Positions 24,776 through 37,456 of a stretch of 55,012 bases of DNA are shown here, one piece after another. The first letter of the stretch is position 1; each line of letters starts with the position of its first letter. The position numbers and the translations under genes were made by a program. The DNA is from DATAFF01 sp044870245 (lineage in GTDB: Bacteria; Pseudomonadota; Alphaproteobacteria; Rhizobiales; Aestuariivirgaceae): assembly GCA_044870245.1 (NCBI GenBank), contig JBIOYR010000024.1, positions 1 through 55,012 of the forward strand, read 5' to 3'. The notes below the pieces were generated by a model. The model saw only the letters and a list, made by a program, of their open reading frames with translations, was not told the origin of the DNA and ran no database searches.

Positions 24776-26008
24776 ATGAGTTCGATCAGGAGCTTGGGGC
24801 TGGTGGCGCGCAGGGATTATCAGTTCACGAGCGAATCCGTTTCCGAAGGTCATCCCGACAAGGTCTGCGATCGCATCTCCGACGAGATCGTCGACCTGTT
24901 CTACAGCGAGGCGCTTGCCACCGGCACCGATCCGCGCTCCATTCGGGTCGCCTGCGAGACCCTCGCCACCACCAACCGCGTTGTCATCGCCGGCGAATAT
25001 CGCGGCCCCGAAAGCGTCACCCGTGACCGCATTGTCGAGCGCGCCCGCCAGGCCATCAAGGACATCGGATACGAGCAGAACGGCTTTCACTGGCAGAGCG
25101 CCGCTGTCGAGGTGCTGCTGCACGGCCAGTCGCCGGACATTGCCCAGGGCGTCGACGCCTTGGGCAACAAGGACGTTGGCGCGGGCGATCAGGGAATCAT
25201 GTTCGGCTATGCCTGCGACGAGACGCCGGAGCTCATGCCGGCGCCGATCTACTATGCCCATCACATCCTCAAGACCTTGAGCGAGGCCCGCCGCGCCGGC
25301 CGGGGCGAGGCGATCAAGCTCGGCCCCGACGCCAAGAGCCAGGTGACGATACAGTATCGCGACGGCAAGCCTTCCGACGTCACCCAGATCGTCGTGTCGC
25401 ACCAGCACCTTCATGAGGATTTGACGTCTAAGGATGTTCTTAAGATCATTGATCCCTATGTTCGCGCCGCCCTGCCGAGCGACTGGATCACCAAGGACAC
25501 CATCTGGCACGTCAATCCCACCGGCAAATTCTATATTGGCGGTCCCGATGGCGATTGCGGGCTGACCGGGCGCAAGATCATCGTCGATACCTATGGCGGC
25601 GCTGCCCCGCATGGCGGTGGCGCCTTCTCCGGCAAGGACCCGACCAAGGTCGACCGGTCGGCCGCCTATGCTGCCCGCTACCTCGCCAAGAATGTCGTCG
25701 CCGCCGGCCTGGCCAGGCGCTGCACCATCCAGCTCTCCTATGCCATCGGCGTCTCTGAGCCGCTGTCGATCTATGTCGACTTGCACGACACCGCCAGCAA
25801 GGGAATCGAGGAGCGACGGATCGAGCCGTTGCTGTCGCGCGTCATGGATCTGTCGCCGCGCGGCATCCGCGAGCATCTCAGTCTCAACCAGCCGATCTAC
25901 GCCCGCACCGCCGCTTATGGTCATTTCGGCCGCCCACCGGACAAGGATGGCGGCTTCTCATGGGAGAGGACCGACCTCGTCGACCAATTGCGGGATCTTC
26001 TCGCCTGA
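24776..26008 (+). CDS. metK: S-adenosylmethionine synthetase
   Basis: Makes S-adenosylmethionine from ATP and methionine, the methyl donor for several enzymes encoded here (MiaB, TrmB, UbiE). The 410-aa protein has the family motifs SEGHPDKVCD, GAGDQGIMFGYA and GGGAFSGKDPTKVDRSAAYA. I start at 24776 (MSSIRSLGLVARRDYQFTSESV); the longer frame translates the heptamer repeat and is not real. The 5' end of trmB lies inside the last 49 bases of metK. No strong ribosome-binding site is visible and a GC hairpin sits just before the start. Confidence 0.96.
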   Translation: MSSIRSLGLVARRDYQFTSESVSEGHPDKVCDRISDEIVDLFYSEALATGTDPRSIRVACETLATTNRVVIAGEYRGPESVTRDRIVERARQAIKDIGYEQNGFHWQSAAVEVLLHGQSPDIAQGVDALGNKDVGAGDQGIMFGYACDETPELMPAPIYYAHHILKTLSEARRAGRGEAIKLGPDAKSQVTIQYRDGKPSDVTQIVVSHQHLHEDLTSKDVLKIIDPYVRAALPSDWITKDTIWHVNPTGKFYIGGPDGDCGLTGRKIIVDTYGGAAPHGGGAFSGKDPTKVDRSAAYAARYLAKNVVAAGLARRCTIQLSYAIGVSEPLSIYVDLHDTASKGIEERRIEPLLSRVMDLSPRGIREHLSLNQPIYARTAAYGHFGRPPDKDGGFSWERTDLVDQLRDLLA

Positions 26009-26706
26009 TCGGCACGCCGCGTCCCCATCAGTTCTACGGCCGCCGCATCGGCCATGCTTTGCGCCCGCACCAGGCGCGCCTCATGGTCGAGCTGCTGCCC
26101 AGGTTCAAGGTGGCCGTCGACGACTCCCGGCTTGCGGCACCCGCTCTCCTCTTCGATCCGCCGGTCGAGGCGGTCGAGCTCGAGATCGGATTCGGCGGCG
26201 GCGAGCATCTCGCTGCCAAGGCGGCCGGCGCCTCCAACATCGGCTTTATCGGCGCCGAGCCCTTCGTGAATGGCGTCGCCAAGCTGCTGACGGCGATCAA
26301 GGCCAACCATCTCTCCAACATCCGGATCTTCGACAACGACGTTCGTGATCTCCTGCCGACGATCGGCGACGACACGCTTGCCGTGATCCATCTCCTGTTC
26401 CCGGATCCCTGGCCGAAGAAACGCCACCAGCGCCGGCGTTTCATCCAGCCGGCAATCATTGCCGAGATCCATCGGCTGCTCGTGCCCGGTGGCCGCTTCG
26501 TCTTCGTCAGCGATGCTGGCGACTATGCCTCTTCGACCCTCCAGGCCATGCTCGCCCATGGCGGCTTCATCTGGACGGCCGAGGGACCGGCGGACTGGCG
26601 TTGGCCGCGCCCCGGCTCGCCTCCCACCCGCTATGAATCGAAGGCCCTGGCTCGGGGAGCAAGGGCGATCCATCTCGAATTCGTGAAAGAGGCAGTAGGC
26701 AAATAG
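25960..26706 (+). CDS. trmB: tRNA (guanine-N7)-methyltransferase TrmB
   Basis: Methylates N7 of G46 in the tRNA variable loop using S-adenosylmethionine. The 248-aa protein contains the SAM site ELEIGFGGGEHL and the signature LLFPDPWPKKRHQRRR. The ATG at 25960 lies 49 bases inside metK, giving translational coupling, with AAGGATGG upstream. The last codons and the stop (GCA GTA GGC AAA TAG) are part of heptamer repeat copy B, so the native C-terminus has been replaced by the element. Confidence 0.94.
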   Translation: MGEDRPRRPIAGSSRLIGTPRPHQFYGRRIGHALRPHQARLMVELLPRFKVAVDDSRLAAPALLFDPPVEAVELEIGFGGGEHLAAKAAGASNIGFIGAEPFVNGVAKLLTAIKANHLSNIRIFDNDVRDLLPTIGDDTLAVIHLLFPDPWPKKRHQRRRFIQPAIIAEIHRLLVPGGRFVFVSDAGDYASSTLQAMLAHGGFIWTAEGPADWRWPRPGSPPTRYESKALARGARAIHLEFVKEAVGK

Positions 26707-26740
26707 CCCTTTGCCTTCCGCCTATTTGCCGACTGCCTTC
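26691..26740. repeat. Heptamer hairpin element, copy B (overlaps trmB end)
   Basis: GGCAGTAGGCAAATAG (26691-26706) is answered by CTATTTGCCGACTGCC (about 26722-26737), with CCTTTGCCTTCCG between; the two arms fold into a hairpin. The arms are built from the same GGCAGTA/TGCCTAC units as copy A but lack the CAGCGAG tip. The left arm encodes the last residues (AVGK) and the TAG stop of trmB, so the element is partly coding. Confidence 0.65.
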
Positions 26741-26748
26741 CAACCCCC

Positions 26749-26777
26749 TTGCACCAAGGCTATCGCAGGCGTATATG
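26749..26777 (+). promoter_or_regulatory. Candidate promoter of the rimP-nusA operon
   Basis: TTGCAC (26749-26754) and TATATG (26772-26777) are exactly 17 bases apart, close to the housekeeping consensus. Transcription would begin near 26784, about 95 bases before the chosen rimP start. It is the best promoter match I found in the window and would drive the operon that runs through infB and probably further. Confidence 0.5.
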
Positions 26778-26835
26778 AGCGGCGAGTTCATTCTCACATA
26801 ACTCCTGATCCATGGTCGGGAGACTTGTTGAGAGT

Positions 26836-26860
26836 GGGTCCTGCGGGGCCCGCTTTTTTT
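26836..26860 (+). terminator. Intrinsic terminator or attenuator in the rimP leader
   Basis: GGGTCC (26836-26841) pairs with GGGCCC (26846-26851) around a TGCG loop, with one G-T pair, and after GC there is a run of seven T (26854-26860). This is a standard intrinsic terminator. It lies between the candidate rimP promoter and the rimP start, about 50 bases after the predicted start of transcription, so it looks like an attenuator of the rimP-nusA operon rather than only the end of metK-trmB. Confidence 0.6.
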
Positions 26861-26877
26861 GTCGTGAAAGGCCATTG

Positions 26878-27483
26878 TTGCAAGCCGAGCGCAGACCCGA
26901 TACCGGCGATTCAAGGATTGCCCGCGAGACCGGACCCGCGGCAGTCGTCGCCCGACTCATCGAGCCGGTTCTCGATGATATGGGCTTCCGCCTGGTGCGC
27001 GTGCGCCTGACCGCCTCGACTCTCCAGATCATGGCCGAGCGGCCCGACGGGACATTCACCATCGATGACTGCGAGGCGGTGAGCCGCGCCATCTCGCCGC
27101 TGATCGATGTCGAGGACCCGGTGCCGCAGAGCTACAATCTCGAGGTCTCCTCCCCCGGCATCGACCGTCCGCTGGTCAGGCCCGACGATTTCGCAAGATG
27201 GACCGGCCACGAGGCGAAGATCGAGCTCGTGAGGCCGCTCTCCGGCCGCAAGCGCTTTCGCGGCACGATTGCCGGCATCGATGGCGACCTCGTCCGCCTC
27301 ACTCTCCCGCCAGAGAGGTCGGGCGCCGAAGCGGTGACGGTCGGACTGCCTTTTGTCGATATCGGCGATGCCAAGCTCGTTTTGACCGACGCACTGATCG
27401 AATCAAGCCGCAAGCCGGCAACCACCAGCCCCACTGACGGCAGTGAGATGGATGTGATTGAAGGGAGTAACGACGATGCCTGA
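26878..27483 (+). CDS. rimP: Ribosome maturation factor RimP
   Basis: Needed for 30S subunit maturation. The 201-aa product has the RimP N-terminal domain (RLIEPVLDDMGFRLVRVRL, CEAVSRAISPLIDVEDP, YNLEVSSPGIDRPL) and a C-terminal Sm-like domain, then an acidic tail. I start at a TTG (26878) behind GAAAGG. An upstream ATG at 26812 is unlikely: it has no ribosome-binding site and its frame would translate the terminator hairpin and T-run. It overlaps nusA by 8 bases, the conserved rimP-nusA coupling. Confidence 0.9.
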   Translation: MQAERRPDTGDSRIARETGPAAVVARLIEPVLDDMGFRLVRVRLTASTLQIMAERPDGTFTIDDCEAVSRAISPLIDVEDPVPQSYNLEVSSPGIDRPLVRPDDFARWTGHEAKIELVRPLSGRKRFRGTIAGIDGDLVRLTLPPERSGAEAVTVGLPFVDIGDAKLVLTDALIESSRKPATTSPTDGSEMDVIEGSNDDA

Positions 27484-29071
27484 ATCCGGAGTGAGCGCCA
27501 ACCGGCTCGAGCTCTTGCAGATCGCCGATGCGGTGGCTCGCGAGAAGAGCATCGACAAGCGCGTCGTCCTCCAGGCGATGGAGGATGCGATTCAGCGCGC
27601 CGCCCGCTCGCGCTATGGCGCCGAGAACGACATTCGCGCCGAGATCGATCCCAAGACCGGCGAGACCCGCCTCAATCGTCTGCTCGAGGTCGTCGAGACG
27701 GTGGAGAACGAGGCCACCCAGATCACGCTTGACGATGCCCGCCACAAGAATCCCGCCGCCCGGGTCGGCGACTTCATCGCCGAGCCGCTGCCGCCGATCG
27801 ATTTCGGCCGCATCGCCGCCCAGAACGCCAAGCAGGTGATCGTGCAAAAGGTCCGCGATGCCGAGCGCGAACGTCAATATGATGAATATAAGGACCGCAT
27901 CGGCGAGATCGTGTCCGGCGTGGTGAAACGCGTCGAATATGGCAACATCATCGTCGATCTCGGCCGCGGCGAGGCCATCATCCGCCGCGACGAGAGCCTG
28001 CCGCGCGAGAACTTCCGCACCGGCGACCGGGTGCGGGCCTATATCTACGATGTCCGCCGCGAGCAGCGCGGGCCGCAGATCTTCCTGTCGCGCACCCATC
28101 CGCAATTCATGGCCAAGCTGTTCGGTCAGGAGGTGCCCGAGATCTATGACGGCATCGTCGAGGTCATGTCGGTAGCCCGCGATCCCGGCAGTCGCGCCAA
28201 GATCGCGGTCCGCTCCAAGGATTCCTCGATCGATCCGGTCGGCGCCTGCGTCGGCATGCGCGGCAGCCGCGTTCAGGCGGTGGTCGGCGAGCTGCAGGGC
28301 GAGAAGATCGACATCATTCCCTGGTCCAACGACGCGGCAACCTTCGTCGTCAACGCGCTGGCCCCTGCCGAGGTCGCCAAGGTCGTGCTCGACGAGGAGG
28401 CCGAGCGCATCGAGGCGGTGGTTCCCGACGACCAGCTGTCGCTTGCCATCGGCCGGCGCGGCCAGAATGTGCGGCTCGCCTCCCAGCTCACCGGCTGGGA
28501 CATCGACATCCTGACCGAGGCCGAGGAGTCCGAGCGTCGCCAGAAGGAATTCGCCGAGCGCACCCAGCGTTTCATCGAGGCGCTTGACGCCGACGAGATG
28601 CTTGCCCAATTGCTCGCTTCGGAGGGCTTCGACTCGGTCGAGGAGATCGCCTATGTCGAGGAGAAGGAGCTCTCCTCGATCGACGGCCTCGATCAGGAGA
28701 CCGCCAGCGAGATCCAGGGCCGGGCCCGCGAATATCTCGCCAAGATCGCCGCCGAGCAGGATGAGCGGCGTCGCGAGCTCGGGGTCGAGGACGGTGTTGC
28801 CGAAATCGAAGGCGTCACCCCCGCCTTGATGGTCGCCCTCGGCGAGGCCGGCATCCTCACCGTCGAGGACCTCGCCGGCTGCGCCACCGACGATCTGACC
28901 GGCTGGACCGAGCGCAAGCAGGGCGAGACGGTGAAGCATGAGGGCGCATTCAGCGGCCTCGAAGTATCGGAAGCCGAGGCCGAGGCCATCATCATGGCGG
29001 CCCGTGTCAAGGCCGGCTGGATCGAGCCGCAAAGCGCCGAGGAGCCGCTGGAGCAGGTGACTGCGGAGTAA
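27476..29071 (+). CDS. nusA: Transcription termination/antitermination factor NusA
   Basis: RNA polymerase-associated factor that modulates pausing, termination and rRNA antitermination. The 531-aa protein has the N-terminal polymerase-binding domain (about 1-125), an S1 domain (GEIVSGVVKRVEYGNIIVDLG), two KH domains (GACVGMRGSRVQAVVGEL; LAIGRRGQNVRLASQL) and two C-terminal helix-hairpin-helix repeats as in alphaproteobacterial NusA. The ATG at 27476 follows AAGGGAG. The acidic C-terminus ends 8 bases before the ylxR-like gene. Confidence 0.96.
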   Translation: MPESGVSANRLELLQIADAVAREKSIDKRVVLQAMEDAIQRAARSRYGAENDIRAEIDPKTGETRLNRLLEVVETVENEATQITLDDARHKNPAARVGDFIAEPLPPIDFGRIAAQNAKQVIVQKVRDAERERQYDEYKDRIGEIVSGVVKRVEYGNIIVDLGRGEAIIRRDESLPRENFRTGDRVRAYIYDVRREQRGPQIFLSRTHPQFMAKLFGQEVPEIYDGIVEVMSVARDPGSRAKIAVRSKDSSIDPVGACVGMRGSRVQAVVGELQGEKIDIIPWSNDAATFVVNALAPAEVAKVVLDEEAERIEAVVPDDQLSLAIGRRGQNVRLASQLTGWDIDILTEAEESERRQKEFAERTQRFIEALDADEMLAQLLASEGFDSVEEIAYVEEKELSSIDGLDQETASEIQGRAREYLAKIAAEQDERRRELGVEDGVAEIEGVTPALMVALGEAGILTVEDLAGCATDDLTGWTERKQGETVKHEGAFSGLEVSEAEAEAIIMAARVKAGWIEPQSAEEPLEQVTAE

Positions 29072-29079
29072 GGAGACCC

Positions 29080-29706
29080 ATGATTCTCGGCGACGCAATC
29101 GCTGAAGCGGACCGGCAGGACGGCGAGGGCGAGGTGGCGGAGCGCACCTGCATCGTGACCCGTGACGTCAAGGACCCTGGCGAGCTCATCCGCTTTGTCA
29201 GGGCGCCGTCCGGCGAAATCGTGCCGGACCTCCGCGGCAGGCTGCCGGGGCGCGGCGTCTGGGTGACCTGCGCCGCCACCAAGGTTGCCGAGGCGGCGCG
29301 CCGCAAGCTGTTCGCCAGGGGCTTTCGGACGGAATGCCAGGCGCCGGGCGATCTGGCGGAACGCACCGGTGCATTGTTGCGGGCGGAGGCTTTGGCATGC
29401 TTGTCGCTCGCCAACAAGGCAGGGTTGGTCAGCGCCGGTTTCGAACGCGTCGCCGGCGAGGCCCGCAAGGGCCGCCTCGCGGTCCTCGTCGAAGCGGCGG
29501 ACGGGGCGGCGGACGGACGGCGAAAACTGGTCGGAAAACTCAAGGAGGCCGGGACGTCTGCAGAAATTGTCGATGTCTTCGAATCCCCCGAATTGGGTTT
29601 GGCGTTGGGCCAATCACATGTGATACATGCTGCCATCGCCGAGGGCGGGCTTGCCCGCAAATTTCTCGCAGCGGCGCGCCGGTTTGCAGCATACCGGGAG
29701 CGCTGA
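29080..29706 (+). CDS. YlxR-domain RNA-binding protein with L7Ae-like C-terminal domain
   Basis: A 208-aa nucleic-acid-binding protein between nusA and infB. The N-terminal YlxR (DUF448) domain has the signature ERTCIVTRDVKDPGELIRFV and LPGRGVWVTC. The C-terminal part (about 105-205), with CLSLANKAGLVSAGFE and GQSHVIHAAI, resembles the L7Ae/L30e fold; the two-domain form is usual in alphaproteobacteria. Its exact role is unclear; YlxR has been linked to RNase P and to regulation of translation genes. AAGGAG precedes the ATG. Confidence 0.88.
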   Translation: MILGDAIAEADRQDGEGEVAERTCIVTRDVKDPGELIRFVRAPSGEIVPDLRGRLPGRGVWVTCAATKVAEAARRKLFARGFRTECQAPGDLAERTGALLRAEALACLSLANKAGLVSAGFERVAGEARKGRLAVLVEAADGAADGRRKLVGKLKEAGTSAEIVDVFESPELGLALGQSHVIHAAIAEGGLARKFLAAARRFAAYRER

Positions 29707-29728
29707 GCTGTTGGACACAAGAGAGCAG

Positions 29729-32685
<2,957 letters not shown>

Positions 32686-32689
<4 letters not shown>

Positions 32690-33087
32690 GCGGCAGGACT
32701 CCAAGCCAGCGCCAGCTCAGGGTCGGCGAGCTGATAAGGCATGAGCTCGCCGCCATCTTCACCCATGGCGATGTCGCCGACGACCTCATCGACCATGCCG
32801 GTGTCACCATCGTCGAGGTGCAGCTCTCCGCCGATCTGAGACTTGCCACCGTTTACGTACGCCCGTTCGTACCCGGACGCGAGGACGCCTTCCTCGCCGC
32901 CCTCGAACGTCACCGACGCCACATCCGCAAGCTTCTCGCGCCGCGGCTCGATCTCAAATTCATGCCCGACCTGCGCTTCCGCCTCGACACGGCGCTCGAC
33001 TATGCCGCCCATGTCGACGAGATCCTCAACCGTCCCGAGGTCCGACGCGATCTCGAACGTCGCGACCCCGAGCCGGACCCGGAGTGA
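32686..33087 (+). CDS. rbfA: 30S ribosome-binding factor RbfA
   Basis: Small KH-fold factor that binds helix 1 of 16S rRNA during late 30S maturation and cold adaptation. The 133-aa product begins at a GTG overlapping the infB stop (GTGA) and has QLRVGELIRHELAAIF, VTIVEVQLSADLRLATVYVRPF and the final LRFRLDTALDYAAHVDEIL. A longer in-frame start inside infB gives an Arg-rich extension without family resemblance. The tail is charged and Pro-containing. Confidence 0.94.
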
Positions 33088-33093
33088 GCCGCA

Positions 33094-34017
33094 ATGGGGG
33101 CGCGGCGCAAAGGCGAGCCGGTCCATGGCTGGCTCGTGCTCGACAAGCCTGTGGGTGTCGGCTCGACCCGCATGGTGAGCGAGATCAAGCGCCTGTTCGC
33201 AGCCGACAAGGCCGGCCATGCCGGCACCCTCGATCCGCTGGCGAGCGGCCTCCTGCCGATCGCGCTCGGCGAGGCGACCAAGACCGTTTCGTTCATCATG
33301 GACGGATCCAAGACCTATCGGTTCAGTATCGCCTGGGGCGAGGAGACGCCTTCCGATGATGGCGAGACCGCACCGACCGCCATGTCGTCCGAGCGTCCCT
33401 CCGAAGCCGCGATCCGCGACGCGCTGCCGGCCTTCACCGGCACGCTGATGCAGGTCCCGCCGCGCTTTTCCGCCGTCAAGGTCGAGGGCGAGCGCGCCTA
33501 TGACCTCGCCCGCGACGGTGTCGAGGCCGCGCTCGCTCCCCGCCCGGTGGAGATCGCCCGTTTGGCGCTTGTCGCCATTCCCGATCGCGACCATGCCGAA
33601 TTCGAGACCGAATGCGGCAAGGGCGCTTATATCCGGGCCCTCGCCCGCGATCTCGGCCGCGCCCTTGGCTGTCTCGGCCGGGTCGCGACATTGCGGCGCA
33701 CCCGGGTCGGCCCCTTCGTCGAGGCCGATATGATTTCGCTGGAATCGTTGCGGCAGTTGCGCCATAAGGGCGCGGGGCCGGAAAGCCTCATTTCTTGCCT
33801 TCGCCCGCTCGAGACCGCGCTGGACGACATCCCGGCGCTGGCCGTGAGCCAGGCGGAGGCATCACGCCTCAAGCAAGGCCAGCCCATCCTTCTGCGTGGC
33901 AGGGATGCTCCGATCAGGCTCGACGCTGTTTTCGTGACCTGGCGGAGCGAACCGATCGCCATCGGCAACATCGAGGGTGGCATCCTGAAGCCCAGGCGTG
34001 TGTTCAATCTGGGTTGA
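33094..34017 (+). CDS. truB: tRNA pseudouridine-55 synthase TruB
   Basis: Makes pseudouridine 55 in the T-loop of tRNAs. The 307-aa protein has the catalytic aspartate D47 in HAGTLDPLASGLLP, the GEATK and SKTYRF motifs, and the RNA-binding QVPPRFSAVKVEGERAYDLAR and GAYIRALARDLG segments. A C-terminal PUA-like region ends the protein. It begins 6 bases after rbfA. Length and motifs are normal. Confidence 0.96.
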   Translation: MGARRKGEPVHGWLVLDKPVGVGSTRMVSEIKRLFAADKAGHAGTLDPLASGLLPIALGEATKTVSFIMDGSKTYRFSIAWGEETPSDDGETAPTAMSSERPSEAAIRDALPAFTGTLMQVPPRFSAVKVEGERAYDLARDGVEAALAPRPVEIARLALVAIPDRDHAEFETECGKGAYIRALARDLGRALGCLGRVATLRRTRVGPFVEADMISLESLRQLRHKGAGPESLISCLRPLETALDDIPALAVSQAEASRLKQGQPILLRGRDAPIRLDAVFVTWRSEPIAIGNIEGGILKPRRVFNLG

Positions 34018-34049
34018 CGGGCGGGACCGCCCTGAAAGGAGACGGTACG

Positions 34050-34319
34050 ATGTCGATTGCTGCCGAGCGCAAGCAGGCGCTCATCAAGGAATATGCCGTG
34101 AAGGGCGACGACACGGGCTCGCCGGAGGTTCAGGTCGCCATTCTGACCGAGCGGATCAAGAACCTCACCGACCACTTCCAGACGCACAAGAAAGACAATC
34201 ATTCGCGGCGCGGCCTTCTGAAGCTTGTCAGCCAGCGCCGGGGTCTTCTCGATTATCTGAAGTCGAAGGACGACGGGCGCTACCGGACGCTGATCGAGCG
34301 GCTAGGCATACGACGCTGA
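34050..34319 (+). CDS. rpsO: 30S ribosomal protein uS15
   Basis: An 89-aa primary 16S rRNA-binding protein (MSIAAERKQALIKEYAVKGDDTGSPEVQ..., HKKDNHSRRGLLKLVSQRRGLLDYLK), exactly the usual size. The ATG at 34050 follows AAAGGAGA. It lies between truB and pnp, the standard order in which rpsO and pnp are co-transcribed and PNPase autoregulates from the leader between them. Confidence 0.97.
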   Translation: MSIAAERKQALIKEYAVKGDDTGSPEVQVAILTERIKNLTDHFQTHKKDNHSRRGLLKLVSQRRGLLDYLKSKDDGRYRTLIERLGIRR

Positions 34320-34330
34320 TGATCATTTCG

Positions 34331-34349
34331 GGCGGCGCATCATGCCGCC
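34331..34349 (+). promoter_or_regulatory. Hairpin in the rpsO-pnp gap
   Basis: GGCGGC (34331-34336) and GCCGCC (34344-34349) form a 6-bp stem with a 7-base loop in the 153-base gap between rpsO and pnp. No T-run follows. In enterobacteria this gap holds an RNase III hairpin through which PNPase represses itself; this structure could serve similarly, but similarity is positional only. Confidence 0.3.
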
Positions 34350-34472
34350 GCACTCCCCTCACAACGGCATCGGGCAATGGGGCCCCTGCCAAAGCGCCCA
34401 AACGGGGACGCCGCACAGAGACAAGGCACGAATGGCGGTCTTGCGGCCAAGGGCAGAACGCAGGAAACGACG

Positions 34473-36626
<2,154 letters not shown>

Positions 36627-36647
36627 ACCTCACCCTGCTCCCCGCTC

Positions 36648-36674
36648 CCTTCTCCCCGCCATGCGGGGAGAAGG
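36648..36674. repeat. Perfect 12-bp inverted repeat after pnp
   Basis: CCTTCTCCCCGC (36648-36659), loop CAT, GCGGGGAGAAGG (36663-36674): a perfect 12-bp stem. It has the look of a widespread Rhizobiales intergenic palindrome. There is no T-tract, but by position it may protect or end the pnp transcript, and since it is palindromic it may serve the convergent gene at 36693-37277 too. Confidence 0.65.
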
Positions 36675-36679
36675 CGCCC

Positions 36680-36694
36680 CTACCGCCTACTGTC
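36680..36694. repeat. Heptamer element, partial copy D
   Basis: Read on the - strand, the stop TGA of the orphan membrane protein gene is followed directly by CAGTAGGCGGTAGGGG, which closely matches the left arm of copy A (CAGTAGGCGCTAGGG). Only one arm is present, and it runs into the 12-bp palindrome. Confidence 0.4.
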
Positions 36695-37277
36695 ACCTCA
36701 GATTACTCTCCGTATGCGGAATAATGCCCTTCGATCTCAGGATTTTGCAGAGGAAGCACAAGCAGCAAATCAACGGCGGAAGGGCAGTGAGTCCCATGCC
36801 GCCGGCAAGCACCCAATTCTTCTCCAGCGAGGCATAGATTACAGTTCCAATGCAGCCAAGGGACGCCGCACCCAAGAAGCTCGACATGCCAATCCCGAAG
36901 TTTTCGTTGGATCGCGCCTGGCGATGTTCAGCGTCTTGTTCTGGCGTTATCGTCAGAGGGTTTATCTCCCGCTGGGTGAGTTGGTATTTATTTGACGCTT
37001 TTGCAGGGTCGATATTCACATCGCCTTTCGGCTGCTGCACTGCCGGATCGATCTCGACCATCTCGTCGCCTGCGACCTCTGGCTTTGGCAAATCAGGACC
37101 CTTGCCCTTGCCTGAAGAGCTTTCGGACAGGCTGTCGCGGCGGGCCTGGTGCTTTGGCAATTCCTGAACCTTTCCGAACTCTTCAAGCCCTTTTCGATTG
37201 CTATCCGGTTCGACCACGATCTGTTTGTCGGCGACCCTCGCCTGCCGCGAGTCGTGACTGGCAAATTGGATGCTCAT
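36693..37277 (-). CDS. Orphan two-TM protein with long disordered N-terminus
   Basis: I do not recognise this 194-aa protein. Residues 1-125 are hydrophilic, rich in Lys, Glu, Ser, Pro and Gln, and probably disordered (for example LSESSSGKGKGPDLPKPE). Two hydrophobic segments follow (about 129-149 and 154-177) with a loop of about 5 residues; the second contains CCLCFLC. The tail is short and polar. There is no signal peptide. AGGGGAAG precedes the ATG, supporting translation. GC is clearly lower than that of pnp and the dehydrogenase on either side. A closely spaced C-terminal TM pair after a disordered head is seen in some secreted, host-membrane-inserted effectors; that role is speculative. 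Confidence 0.65.
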   Translation of the reverse strand: MSIQFASHDSRQARVADKQIVVEPDSNRKGLEEFGKVQELPKHQARRDSLSESSSGKGKGPDLPKPEVAGDEMVEIDPAVQQPKGDVNIDPAKASNKYQLTQREINPLTITPEQDAEHRQARSNENFGIGMSSFLGAASLGCIGTVIYASLEKNWVLAGGMGLTALPPLICCLCFLCKILRSKGIIPHTESNLR

Positions 37278-37365
37278 GTCTTCCCCTGGTTGGAAGTGTT
37301 GATCAGTATCAATGGCAGGGGATTAGCGCAGCTTCGATCCGAGCCCTGTCATGTTCGGCACAGCC

Positions 37366-37456
37366 ATAGGCAATAGGCGTTAGGCAATGGACAGCGAGTG
37401 GCGCTCTTGCCTACTGCCTGCTCACCACTGCCTACTGCCTACTCCCCACTGCCTAC
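37366..37456. repeat. Heptamer hairpin element, copy C (overlaps dehydrogenase end)
   Basis: The left arm has ATAGGCAATAGGCGTTAGGCA (37366-37386), then the tip CAGCGAGTGGCGCTC (AGCG/CGCT pair), then a right arm of heptamers TTGCC, TACTGCC, TGCTCAC, CACTGCC, TACTGCC, TACTCCC, CACTGCC, TAC. It aligns with copy A through left arm, tip and first right-arm units. Read on the - strand, its last unit (GTAGGCA) supplies the TAG stop of the dehydrogenase gene. Confidence 0.7.

Noticed and set aside
26812..26877. ATG at 26812 as the rimP start
   Set aside because: It has no ribosome-binding site and would translate the terminator stem and T-run; the extra residues do not resemble RimP. The TTG at 26878 fits better.
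27299..29098. Long open frame on the - strand opposite nusA (about 599 codons)
   Set aside because: Low-complexity Leu/Asp/Gly/Ala product typical of the antisense of a real GC-rich gene; NusA on the + strand is certain.
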